Positions 45,886-55,525 of a stretch of 64,000 nt of DNA are shown here, piece after piece. A program made the position numbers and the translations under genes. The notes beneath the pieces were generated by a model. That model saw only the letters and a list, made by a program, of their open reading frames with translations, made no database searches and was not told the origin of the DNA. Positions within the stretch are counted from its first letter, which is position 1. Every line of letters begins with the position of its first letter. Location: assembly GCA_945910005.1 (NCBI GenBank), contig OX246741.1, forward strand, positions 51,114,625 through 51,178,624, written 5' to 3'. This DNA comes from Isoperla grammatica (lineage: Eukaryota; Arthropoda; Insecta; Plecoptera; Perlodidae).

Positions 45886-46140
45886 TGAATAAAGCTTGAA
45901 GTATACTTGGCGGAATTAAATTCAATACGAAATTGTAATCTTTGAACTTGAACGTTTAATGGATACTGTTTATTACACAAGACAAAAATCACGACGTTGG
46001 CATGGGGACGTCAAACGGCGACGTCCAACTCCTTTATCGGCAATAAACAATTTTAAAGAAGTAGCTGATGCTGCTATCTAACGGCGTCTTAATTTAAGTG
46101 TCCAAACATCACGCCCGACGAATATAAAAGTGTCCAAACA
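45886..46140 (-). repeat. 3' LTR of the BEL element, 255 bp
   Basis: Bounded by TG..CA in element orientation (starts TGTTTGGACACTTTTATATT, ends TTATTCA). It contains the direct repeat GTGTCCAAACA. It differs from the other LTR by one extra T near 45955 and one T/C change near 46050. Confidence 0.92.
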
Positions 46141-46175
46141 TCCCGCCCACCTTGAAAGACATTTCAACAATAACA

Positions 46176-46455
46176 TTACTTGTCATCAAATGGTAGGCGA
46201 GATAGTTTTACAATTGGCCTTTTAACCGTTCCACTCGACGTTCTCACTGACACTGATCTCACGAGGCCGTCAGTCCCAGGGTGTGGACTCGACTCGCCCG
46301 AGTTTCCACTTTATTTGGGGAAGGCTGTCCTTCTTGACGAGTACCATGTCTCCGGACTGGATTTTGGACTGCTTAAGCCACCACTTGGGTCGTTGCTCTT
46401 TTCTTCTTCTTCTTTTTCATTCTTGCGAAAACTCTTCTTTCAGGTACCACCCTGC
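46176..46455 (-). pseudogene. remnant of the pol 3' end (integrase C-terminal tail)
   Basis: On the minus strand the conserved BEL pol tail is visible: RPKWWLKQSKIQSGDMVL and LPQIKWKLGRVE in one frame, then, after a one-base frame change near 46275, VRTSSGTVKRPIVKL and a terminal stop near 46176. In complete elements the integrase catalytic core precedes this tail; here it is absent. The region shows that the deletion removed an internal part, not the end. Confidence 0.8.
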
Positions 46456-46740
46456 AGTTTGAACTGAAACTTAGACGACAAGCAGTCGCGTGCTGAAGTT
46501 TCCTAAACGATGACCACTTATCTAGAAGTGACATATAACTTTAATATGTGCACTGGATACAACAGTTCTCTCTTCAATACTAAGTAGAAGCTGATCTGGT
46601 AAGTCTTCAGTGGAGTGTGGTAATACTGCCTCTTGAAGCCAAACAAGACCTGACCACCACAAGGTCTGACGTGCCAATACAGCAGGTGATAAACCACGCG
46701 AGGAACAGTCTGCGGGGTTGTCTTCACACTTTACGTGTCG
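46456..46740 (-). pseudogene. pol continuation after a nonsense codon
   Basis: Immediately after the in-frame TAG (46741-46743) the pol frame continues with CEDNPADCSSRG, a well-known BEL RNase H/integrase linker motif, then TLWWSGLVWL. Further frame breaks follow near 46520 before the sequence jumps to the C-terminal tail. The catalytic integrase domain should lie between and is missing. Confidence 0.8.
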
Positions 46741-49700
46741 CTAGTGCTGGTATGGAATGCGTTCCTGAATCTCTGAAACCCTGTTAGTCACGAATGTCGT
46801 CCATCGTTTTGGGTGCGATGCTAACCAGGCTAATACTATTGTTGAGTCCGTCCACGCGAAAACTTGATGTTGGCTGAAACTCAACGACTCTTGAATGAGG
46901 GCCATCAATCTTGCCAATAACAAGGCACCACACAATTCCAAACGGGGAATAGATACCTGCTTCACAGGAGACACCTTCGTTTTCCCGGCTACGAGTTTCA
47001 CCAACACCGTACCATCAGAGTAACATAACCGCAGGTACACTGCGGCTGCATATGCAACTTCGGAGGCGTCACAAAAGCCGACCAGTTGACACATGGTTGG
47101 CTGCGGGGCAAGAATGCATCGGTCAATGCGGATTTCTTGCAAGGCAGGCAATTCTTGACAGAACTGTTTCCACACATTGAAAATGTCGTTTGGAAGAGCA
47201 TCATCCCATGCAAGATCTAGTCTCCACAATGATTGAAAGACGAGCTTGGCTGTGACAGTTACAGGCGAGAGCCATCCCAGGGAGTCAAATACCTTAGCTA
47301 GATCAGACAGTAGCATACGCTTGGTAACAACAATCCGTTGAGGAGGCTGTGTGACGGAAAACGAGAACTGATCTGTTGCTGGGTGCCATTGAAGACCAAG
47401 TGTTTTAACGGCCTTAACCCCGTCCATGATTAATAGTATGTTTGGCTCCCGCATGTCTTCTGGTACTGCATTGAGGACTTCTGCTGCGCTGGAAGACCAT
47501 TTCCGAAGTTCAAAACCACCCTTCTTCATCAGCTGGACTAGTTGATCTTGCAATTCCAGGGCCTCAACAATGGTTTCAGCTCCTGACAATAGGTCATCAA
47601 CATAAAAATCCTTCAAAACAACAAGCGAAGCCTTGGGAAATGAAGCTTCTTCATCCTTGGCAAGTTGTTGAAGGCATTTTATTGCGAGATAGGGAGCACA
47701 GCTTTCTCCGTATGTTACTGTCAACAGTTTATAATCTTGGATCGGTTCCTCTGGTGTGGGTCTCCAGACAATTCTTTGGAGATCAGTCTGAAGGTTGTTC
47801 ACCTGTATTTGGCGATACATTTTGGCAACATCCACCACCAGTGGAATGACGTGTTTACAAAAACGAATTAATATTGGAGCAATATCTTCTTGCAATTTTG
47901 GTCCCACCATGAGCTTGTCATTTAATGAAACACCTGACGAAGATTTGGCGGAAGCATCAAAGACAACTCTTAGGTTAGTGGTGGAGCTGCTTTCTTTAAT
48001 CACGGGATGGTGAGGAATATAATAAACCTCAGAGCATGGCTTGTTGAGTTGATTATTTGGAACCGCCTCCATGTGCCCAAGCAACTTGTATTCTGCCATA
48101 AAATCGACATATTGTTGCCTTTTCTCAGGTTGGTAACGTAAACGCCGTTCGAGCTGTTCAAGTCGTTTGACTGCCATATTTCGTGATAAGCCTAACTCTT
48201 GACTGTCTTCTCGAACTGGCAAATCTACAACAAATCTGCCTGAATCGTTTCTTTTATGAGATCCTTCAAAATGGCGCTCACATAATTTCTCCTCTGGTGT
48301 CAGTATGTTTGCAGTGGGAACCTCCTCCAGTTCCCAGAACCTGCGCACTACATTGTCACATTGAACGTGGAAAATGGTCACCCCTGACATGGCATTGTTC
48401 ACCTTGACCGGTCCTGTTAGTACCCACCCGAGCGCTGTCTCTAGCGCCACAGGTGACCCAACCGCACCGGAACAACGTCCAGATAGAAGGAGCATTGGGT
48501 AGATATCTGCACCTAGGAGAATGTCTATCCCACTTGGATTATTATAAGCTGGGTCTGCCAACTTTAAACCACGGAGATGTGTCCAACTATCGTCGATCTT
48601 GACAGGCTGTCGGGGGAGCATTCCCGTAACCTTGGGCAGCACCAAGGCCTTCACAGAAAATATATCGTCACTGTTGAAGGTAGAAATGAAATTCAGGTTT
48701 ACGGCACCTTGACACTTGCCGATACTGCTGGCAGCCAATCCTGAAACGAACACCTGTGATTCGTGTTTTCGTAAACCAAGCCTTTGCACACAACCTGCCG
48801 TCACAAAACTAGCCTCTGATGCAGAATCCAGCAACGCTCGCAATGGTCTACTAATTCCATTCATATCTTGCACATAAACAACTGCTGTGGACAATAACAC
48901 TGTGGATGATACAAATTCAGAAGAGTAATGTGACAAGACTGTCGAATCACCAGACGCTGGTACGGTCTGTTCTTCTGACGGTGGCTCAGCTGTAAAATGT
49001 AACAGTGTGTGATGTTGTTTATGGCATACTCGACATTTGACGGGAGACTTACAGCCTCTAGCCGCGTGGCTGGGTCTCAAACAATTGAAACACAATGGCT
49101 TGTTTCGTACAAATGCGTGCCGCTCGTTTACAGTAGCATTAAGAAACTCATGGCATTTATGTATAGCATGGTTGCCAGCACATTTCTCGCACAATTGAGA
49201 CTGCTGGGCTGCACTATGGTGAACGGATGCATGTTTAATGGTATGTGATTTAGCAGCATTGCTGACTGTAGAACCCTTCGATTTCAGGGCGCCTACAGCC
49301 GCTAGTGCTCTAGCACGATGTTCCATGAAATCTGTTAACTGTTGGAAAGTATAAGTTTCGTTAGACGTCAGTGAAAGCTCCCACTGACGCCGAGTTTCAC
49401 TGTCAAGTTTATCAGCAGTGTGATAAACTAGCACAGAATCCCAGTGTTCTACAGGTTGTCCTAGCACTTTCAATGACCGTGTACACTCTAATGTATTATC
49501 TAGCAGCTTGCGTAAGTTGGCTGCCGACTCATGTTGCATAGCAGGCTGAGAAAACATGCGTTGCATTATTGCATGTACAATTTCACGCGTGTTCTGGTAG
49601 CGTGACGTTAAAATATCCCAAGCCTCACTATAGTTAGCGTTAGTTAGCGGTATGGACTGCAGAAGTGCAGACGGTTCACCTTGAAGTGCTCCCTTAAGAT

Positions 49701-50151
49701 ACTGCAACTTTTCCACCCCTGACAGGTTATTGTTGTTGTGTACTGCAGCTTCAAACAGGTCTCGAAACGACAACCAGGTTTGTAAACTACCGTTAAACGA
49801 TGGTAACTGTAGCTTGGGTAGTCTTACCTCGCTAGGCCTGTGGACATGGGCAGACGTGGTCGATGCTGATGTTGTCTCGTCGCTCACCGTAAGGTCCATT
49901 AGCTTGGCGCGCAGGAACACTAACCTATTAAAAACACTGCTGAGTTCATTTTCAAACTCGAGACATTCTTCTTCGCTTGTATAAACACTTATGTCGTTTA
50001 AAAGGCGATCAATGTCCGTCGACAATTGATCCACCCTACCCTTGTGAATGCTAATTATTGACACGTCACTGGGTCCAATTATGCTCACTGCTGTTTCCAG
50101 CCGCGTCACGCTGGCCTTCACAACACGTTTTTTGGCAAGGAGTGTGTCCAT
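46741..50151 (-). CDS. gag-pol polyprotein of a BEL/Pao retrotransposon, truncated by a stop
   Basis: The frame encodes 1136 residues. An N-terminal gag-like region (DUF1759 type, LPKLQLPSFNG at about 111) is followed by cysteine-histidine knuckles (about 325-385: CEKCAGNHAIHKC, CFNCLRPSHAARGC, CRVCHKQHH). Next is an aspartic protease (DUF1758 type, LLDSASEASFV near 440, with Ala in place of the usual Gly after Asp-Ser). The reverse transcriptase has LRVVFDASAKSS near 720 and catalytic YVDD near 850. The Pao-type RNase H region has IPRLELCGALL near 1065 and WTDSTIVLAWL near 1105. The polyprotein would be cut by its protease, assemble into particles and copy the RNA. It ends at a TAG that interrupts pol, and the integrase core is deleted. 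The start Met lies about 125 bases inside the 5' LTR and is consistent with the family. Confidence 0.9.
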   Translation of the reverse strand: MDTLLAKKRVVKASVTRLETAVSIIGPSDVSIISIHKGRVDQLSTDIDRLLNDISVYTSEEECLEFENELSSVFNRLVFLRAKLMDLTVSDETTSASTTSAHVHRPSEVRLPKLQLPSFNGSLQTWLSFRDLFEAAVHNNNNLSGVEKLQYLKGALQGEPSALLQSIPLTNANYSEAWDILTSRYQNTREIVHAIMQRMFSQPAMQHESAANLRKLLDNTLECTRSLKVLGQPVEHWDSVLVYHTADKLDSETRRQWELSLTSNETYTFQQLTDFMEHRARALAAVGALKSKGSTVSNAAKSHTIKHASVHHSAAQQSQLCEKCAGNHAIHKCHEFLNATVNERHAFVRNKPLCFNCLRPSHAARGCKSPVKCRVCHKQHHTLLHFTAEPPSEEQTVPASGDSTVLSHYSSEFVSSTVLLSTAVVYVQDMNGISRPLRALLDSASEASFVTAGCVQRLGLRKHESQVFVSGLAASSIGKCQGAVNLNFISTFNSDDIFSVKALVLPKVTGMLPRQPVKIDDSWTHLRGLKLADPAYNNPSGIDILLGADIYPMLLLSGRCSGAVGSPVALETALGWVLTGPVKVNNAMSGVTIFHVQCDNVVRRFWELEEVPTANILTPEEKLCERHFEGSHKRNDSGRFVVDLPVREDSQELGLSRNMAVKRLEQLERRLRYQPEKRQQYVDFMAEYKLLGHMEAVPNNQLNKPCSEVYYIPHHPVIKESSSTTNLRVVFDASAKSSSGVSLNDKLMVGPKLQEDIAPILIRFCKHVIPLVVDVAKMYRQIQVNNLQTDLQRIVWRPTPEEPIQDYKLLTVTYGESCAPYLAIKCLQQLAKDEEASFPKASLVVLKDFYVDDLLSGAETIVEALELQDQLVQLMKKGGFELRKWSSSAAEVLNAVPEDMREPNILLIMDGVKAVKTLGLQWHPATDQFSFSVTQPPQRIVVTKRMLLSDLAKVFDSLGWLSPVTVTAKLVFQSLWRLDLAWDDALPNDIFNVWKQFCQELPALQEIRIDRCILAPQPTMCQLVGFCDASEVAYAAAVYLRLCYSDGTVLVKLVAGKTKVSPVKQVSIPRLELCGALLLARLMALIQESLSFSQHQVFAWTDSTIVLAWLASHPKRWTTFVTNRVSEIQERIPYQH

Positions 50152-50252
50152 CCTGGCGAAGATGGGAACGCACGCTAGACCAGTTTAAAGTATACAATTC
50201 TTACAACAACGCTTGAATACCGCAATAAACACACGCCGGACACAACACAATA

Positions 50253-50275
50253 AGCATCCGTAACCGGAGGACCAA
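50253..50275 (-). promoter_or_regulatory. primer-binding-site candidate and leader of the BEL element
   Basis: Directly inside the 5' LTR, the minus strand reads TTGGTCCTCCGGTTACG. It begins with TGG, the complement of a tRNA CCA end, at the position where the minus-strand primer tRNA anneals in LTR retrotransposons. I cannot assign the tRNA. Confidence 0.55.
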
Positions 50276-50529
50276 TGAATAAAGCTTGAAGTATACTTGG
50301 CGGAATTAAATTCAATACGAAATTGTAATCTTTGAACTTGAACGTTAATGGATACTGTTTATTACACAAGACAAAAATCACGACGTTGGCATGGGGACGT
50401 CAAACGGCGACGTCCAACTCCTTTATCGGCAATAAACAATTCTAAAGAAGTAGCTGATGCTGCTATCTAACGGCGTCTTAATTTAAGTGTCCAAACATCA
50501 CGCCCGACGAATATAAAAGTGTCCAAACA
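50276..50529 (-). repeat. 5' LTR of the BEL element, 254 bp
   Basis: Almost identical to the LTR at 45886-46140 (one indel, one substitution seen). It drives transcription of the minus-strand element in a complete copy. TATATTCG near its start could serve as an AT-rich promoter word, but I cannot fix the start site. Confidence 0.92.
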
Positions 50530-50534
50530 AAGAT

Positions 50535-52188
50535 GTTGTTTTCTGGTTATCATTCAAGTCGCTCTCGCTAGGACAGCGTTTATTGCATAACTAATAATCA
50601 ATCATTTCAATATGGACTTATGACACTTTAAACATCTAGACACTAGACAGTACACAATATTTTATGTTTACATTCTTTAAAATAATATTTTTACATACAT
50701 AAAGTGAACATTTAATATTAATTTACAATATCATGTAAAACCAGGTAACTCTCTTGCCCTACAATCTGAATTATAGATACGTCTGCAAAATGATATATTA
50801 AAATGCATGTTTCCGTGTGTTAACATATTTGAAAAATGTATTTAATAAAGTATTAATAATAAATCATTAATAACTATAATGATAACTATTTAATTTCACA
50901 ATTCTGTCATTTGAAATACTTATCACCGTCATAACCGTTGTTAATTTCTATGAAATGTGCTTATCTAATACTAAATCGATCAGAAACACTCAATTCATAA
51001 ATTTTCTCTGAAATCTTGACGATTCCAAGCTATTTTCTTATTTTCCAATGGAATGTGCGCTTTCTTCAGTATACATCGAAAACTTACTCTTCCTATGACA
51101 TGTGCTTATTTAACCCTGACTCAATCAAAAACATGCATTTTGGTCGAAATCTCTACGAATCCAAGCCAAGTTCTAGTTTTCTAACAAAACTTGCACTTTG
51201 TTATTATCTAAAAATAATAGAGTATCTAATCCTAGTTTAACATTAAAATTTCACAGCCTTAAAAATATTTATAAGAAATTATTTAAATTTAAAATTCCAC
51301 CTAAAAAATTCAATTGTACTTTCTATGCCTATTCATCGAAAGCGAACTATTTCTATGAAATGTGCACACCATTTTATTTTGGTAATGGTATATTTGTATC
51401 TACATCAGAATTTTTTAATGAACAATTCTCTGTGTTGTTTGCTTAGAGGTCAATCACTACCCATGTATACCACGTTCTGAACGATGAACATCCCTGGGTA
51501 TCCAACAACGTCGCAACTCGCCTTCAGGGAAAATGTGAATTTAAAAAATAATTAAAGTTTAGAGCTATTACATTTAAATTGAGTTTCGAATGATGGAAAT
51601 CTCGTAACGCTTGACTCACCAGCCCTACGGTATTAGATTGCCAGTTATAACATTATCCTGGGTCAAACAGTTTTACTATAATGATTAACTTAATCCGAGC
51701 AGAAAGAACACAGATTTTTATTTCAGCTTCTTTGAGCTCGATCTCGATTAACAGTTGCACAGTTTAATGTAGACACGTCAATTAACTAGAAATCGCTTTA
51801 TTGAGAAGAGATACCTGAAAACATCTGATTGAACGGTCATCTAATATTGTGTTTGTTGCTCATTGAGAATTACCCCAATCGTGTATTTTAATGATTTAGA
51901 GGTGGGATCAAAAAGCATCTAAAAAATGTTTTGGAAATGGCAAAACGGAAAATGTTATCAAAGACGTAAAACAGTTGATTTTCAATTTGAACTTCCCAAC
52001 CCAACGATATTTTATATTTGCATTCTAACATTTGAACGATAAATATAAATAACATTTCATTTGGTCCCGTATCTCTTGAGAATCGTAATTACGTTATAAA
52101 GTATAAATTATTATAATAGTAACAAGTGCTATTGTAAGGGTGAATGTTTACGGTAGATATTTTACATTGTTAGATATGTAACATTCTT
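50535..52188. other. AT-rich non-coding DNA
   Basis: A 105-residue set of short frames is random AT-rich sequence. TTTCTATGAAATGTGC is repeated at about 50946 and 51350, with a variant near 51095, suggesting an old three-copy repeat with about 200-bp spacing. Confidence 0.4.
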
Positions 52189-52201
52189 CCCCCCCCCCCC
52201 C
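52189..52201 (+). repeat. poly-C tract (C13)
   Basis: Thirteen C residues on the plus strand, next to a SINE relative. Confidence 0.95.
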
Positions 52202-52234
52202 TTACTCCTTCCCATACCTAGTTAGTCACCTGAA

Positions 52235-52305
52235 GTATGGCACATCGGGTAAAGCTGGTGTGCACCCTATAATGGGTATAGGAGTAGGCTACGTGCTGGT
52301 GAAAA
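52235..52305 (+). mobile_element. fragment related to the 5S-derived SINE body
   Basis: ATCGGGTAAAGCTGGTGTGCACC and AGGAGTAGGCTACGTGCTGG parallel the body of the family B copies in order, with substitutions. No 5S head is present. Confidence 0.5.
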
Positions 52306-53094
52306 AAGGTGTTATAGTAGACACTTTTTTAATGAGAACCAATGTTTGCACTAAACAAAAATACTGGATCTGATGTATAGGGCCCTTAAGAAATGGTTTT
52401 ATTTTTTTCCCAAATTTCGTTTTTCAAAATGGAAATTTCGCGTTTGGACGGTGTTATTTTTATAAGGCGCATAACAAGCAAAAAAAGACGGTATAAGTAT
52501 AATAAATTTAGAAATATCACTCAAATAATGACGAGTCATTCGTGTGTACAAACAGTACTTCTTATCTATTTTCGTTATATTTTTAATTCCTCTGTGTCTC
52601 TTTTTCTTAAACAAACACCTATTTTTGGCCAATATTTTATATTCAACACATTTTCGTTGTTTCGGTCTTATTTTGCAAATACAAAGATAGTTCGTGGATT
52701 TCGTGGTTAAGGCTCCAAATTTCGATTCAAATTTTGCATAATTTGCGTGATGACATGACGTCTCGTCCACAATTATCATTTTTATGGGTATAGCTACAAA
52801 TTCGTTTTATTTCGTAAGACGAATTTTACTTGGTTGAACTTATATATCTTATAGCATAATCTGACCAAAACGTGGTAGTTATTTACATTTCATCAAAGCT
52901 GCCATATAAAGTAGAGGTTAACACATTTATGGGACAACGTGTGACAAAGATATGAAGGTGACAATGCTAAGCGTGGTTTAAGCAGCAAAACGCTGCCACG
53001 CCCAGACAATGCTCAGACGATCCCCAGATCCGGGTGTTTAGGCGGCACAAGGATCAAACCTCATGTTTATGGAAGCTGATGTGCTTGTTGGATG
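52306..53094. other. AT-rich non-coding DNA
   Basis: Overlapping frames on both strands at 52393-52779 lack any domain. No feature supported. Confidence 0.4.
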
Positions 53095-53096
53095 CA

Positions 53097-53139
<43 letters not shown>
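53095..53139 (+). repeat. (GA)n microsatellite
   Basis: About 20 GA units with one C interruption. Confidence 0.95.
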
Positions 53140-53829
53140 CGGACGTGCAGACAATGGATAAATAAAGATGACTAATTATGTTGCCGCTGAGATATGCTGT
53201 GCTGCTGTCTATAGTGCTCAGAATGAAGAAATAATTTACTTTCAGAAAATAAAAAACTTTATTATTTCATGTTTTTTGGCAAATTGAAAACAAATAATGT
53301 TTATCATTATATTGGGTTTTGGATTTCTAAGCATTGCATCACTGACAACTGTATTACATTGCTGTTGGTCTATACCACTTGCTTTTTGTACTGATAACTC
53401 ATCATGATTGAGTGTTATCAGATATGCTATGTGTTATTTCCTTATCAAACTGCACGTAACATCGCTAAAAATACATTCCGTGTTTCATGTATAACATTAT
53501 ATGCAGTGTTATATTGATGTTACATTCTTAGTTCAGTATAACTTTATCCTTCGTTTTATCTCTTCGATGTCGTAGTAAACATTGTTCAAACGATATTTTA
53601 TCGTCCCGGGAAATGTTGTCGTCCTGAACTTCCACGGGTAATAAAAATTTAAAAAAATGAACATTTATTTTATATTATTTTATTTGTGATTGGATGGATA
53701 TTTCCTGGTGAACGATGAGTTTATTATTGCACTACAACAAAAGACAGTTTTAGGACGGGTTTTGTGATGTGCTGCTCGTGAAATCATGCACCGTTATTTG
53801 CATTTGTAACACATTTGAAATGAGAATTG
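53140..53829. other. AT-rich non-coding DNA
   Basis: No supported feature. Confidence 0.5.
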
Positions 53830-54045
53830 GTGACCGGTAGACTGGTAGACTGGTAGACTGGAGGACTGGTAGAGTGGTAGAGTGGTAGAGTGGTAGACTG
53901 GTAGACTGGAGGACTGGTAGGCTGGTAGAGTGGTAGTGGTAGACTGGAGGACTGGTAGGCTGGTAGAGTGGTAGAGTGGTAGAGTGGTAGAGTGGTAGAG
54001 TGGTAGACTGGTAGACTGGTAGACCGGTAGACTGGTAGACTCGTA
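53830..54045 (+). repeat. octanucleotide minisatellite (ACTGGTAG / AGTGGTAG)n
   Basis: About 26 units of 8 bp with two variant classes, ACTGGTAG and AGTGGTAG, plus ACTGGAGG insertions. The variants form runs, and a higher-order order is visible. The Tyr-Gln-Ser-Thr frame on minus is an artefact. Confidence 0.95.
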
Positions 54046-54544
54046 TAGATGTCTTGACTTATGTTGCGTTATCTTTGATGGTAACTGTATCAAACGATTT
54101 TGGAAAAATAGGTGGTCATAATAACACATAATACACATGATAGCGATTTGGGAGATTGTACGTGGTTGAATGTTTGGCCATCGTTAAAATGAAAAAAACC
54201 ACAAGTTTAGCGGTCGACCCGAAATGTTCAATCATCTTAACGACTTAGTTGAGGTTCTAAATAGTCCAATTAATACAAAACTCTGATTTGTTTAATGCTT
54301 GAAGTGAGTGATAACCATTAACTGTAGACTGTACTTACATAGTTCGTAAAATCAAAGCGTATGAATTAACTCATTAATTGGGATCAAGATATTTATCAGA
54401 ACCGTAATTGGATAATAAATAGTCCCAAACTGTCATTGAATTAAGAAACGTCAGTTGTTATTAGTGTGAATATAAATGCGTGGGATCTGCCACATTGATA
54501 TCGAACTAATGGTTATTTTACTAATGCGCTCTAGTCCCAAATTG
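54046..54544. other. AT-rich non-coding DNA
   Basis: No supported feature. Confidence 0.5.
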
Positions 54545-54559
54545 CCCCCCCCCCCCCCC
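54545..54559 (+). repeat. poly-C tract (C15)
   Basis: Fifteen consecutive C residues. Confidence 0.95.
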
Positions 54560-54960
54560 TCCAGTTCCCCTGCCCCTGTATTCATCATCCAATTTCCATG
54601 ACTATGTGTAGTGATTCCAGCATTGTTCTCCTGCACTCAAGCTGTTTACCTCATTGGGAGAACTGAATAACTACTCATTACAGGGACTTAATCATAGCCG
54701 CAAAATTTAATGACAACACTTTTCGGGTTGGATCTATAATAATAAATTATTCATGAATAGAATGTTCAAGGAAGAATTATTTATGCACTCCACCTAGAAG
54801 GCATGGAGGTCTTGCATTCGCGAAGAAAACTACTGATCGCAGAAACGAATATTAATGGAGAATCCTCAGTTTTCCCACATTATATAGGGGCTAAAATATT
54901 TCAAGCATGTGTCAGAAGAAAAAATGTTACTAGTTTATAAATATAGTAATTCATACTTTT
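54560..54960. other. AT-rich non-coding DNA
   Basis: No supported feature. Confidence 0.5.
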
Positions 54961-55113
54961 GGGTATTAGTCTACGTTATGTGACGTAAAATTATTCATGT
55001 ATTTCATTTCACAACGTTTCGCTGATAAGTCGGGTCGGATTGGTCAGCGAAACGTCGTGAAATGAGATATGTGTTAAATTTTACACCCGTTCACAAAATA
55101 TGGACTAATACCC
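54961..55113. mobile_element. MITE-like palindrome, 153 bp
   Basis: The ends are GGGTATTAGTC and GACTAATACCC. The centre is a 21-bp stem, CATTTCACAACGTTTCGCTGA with its complement (one mismatch), around an 18-base loop. The GTTTCGCTGA/TCAGCGAAAC words resemble the GAAACG motif of the 17.4 kb repeat. Confidence 0.75.
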
Positions 55114-55244
55114 TATAAGGACGAACAATCATCACATTCGGCCTACGAGAATATTCACCAAAACATGCATATATTAAAACACTGGGCTTTCGTGGCCCGG
55201 ATTAATGTTAATACAAAGAAGGAAAACAAATCAGGTTCTTTTGC

Positions 55245-55525
55245 CATGGCGTTTATTTTTATTTGTCATTGACACGTTTCATGTCAACAGGGTGGTGAAA
55301 TAAGTGTTCAATAAAAGTAATGTAAAGTGATAATATAAAATGTTTAAATATAATAAAAGCCAATGCACTTAATATAGAATTTATGTTCAGTGGTGGACAT
55401 GACAGTATTTATTATGTGCCTTGTTTCAAATATTAAGTGAATTCAACAAAACGCCTCAGCCCAAACCGGGAATCGAGCCTGGAACCTTCTGCTTACAGCA
55501 ATAAATTTAGCGTCAGATATCCATA
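55245..55525 (-). mobile_element. tRNA-derived SINE, third type
   Basis: On minus, GTAAGCAGAAGGTTCCAGGC and TCGATTCCCGGTTTGGGCTG contain a B-box and T-arm. The A-box half is decayed. The body ends near ACAAATAAAAATAAACGCC. It is neither family A nor family B. Confidence 0.45.

Larger units (their letters stand above)
45886..50529 (-). mobile_element. BEL/Pao LTR retrotransposon, integrase-deleted
   Basis: A 4.64 kb element on the minus strand with paired LTRs (45886-46140 and 50276-50529) and a perfect 5-bp duplication AAGAT (45881-45885 and 50530-50534), as expected for BEL/Pao. The two LTRs differ at only about two positions, so insertion is recent. Next to the 5' LTR a primer-binding-site-like TTGGTCCTCCGG occurs, and next to the 3' LTR a purine-rich AAGGTGGGCGGGA. 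The gag-pol frame is long but the pol 3' part is broken and shortened, so this copy cannot move on its own. Confidence 0.92.

Noticed and set aside
47640..49984. Plus-strand frames inside the BEL region
   Set aside because: They are antisense shadows of the gag-pol frame.
53794..54138. Tyr-Gln-Ser-Thr repeat protein on minus
   Set aside because: Translation of the octanucleotide minisatellite.
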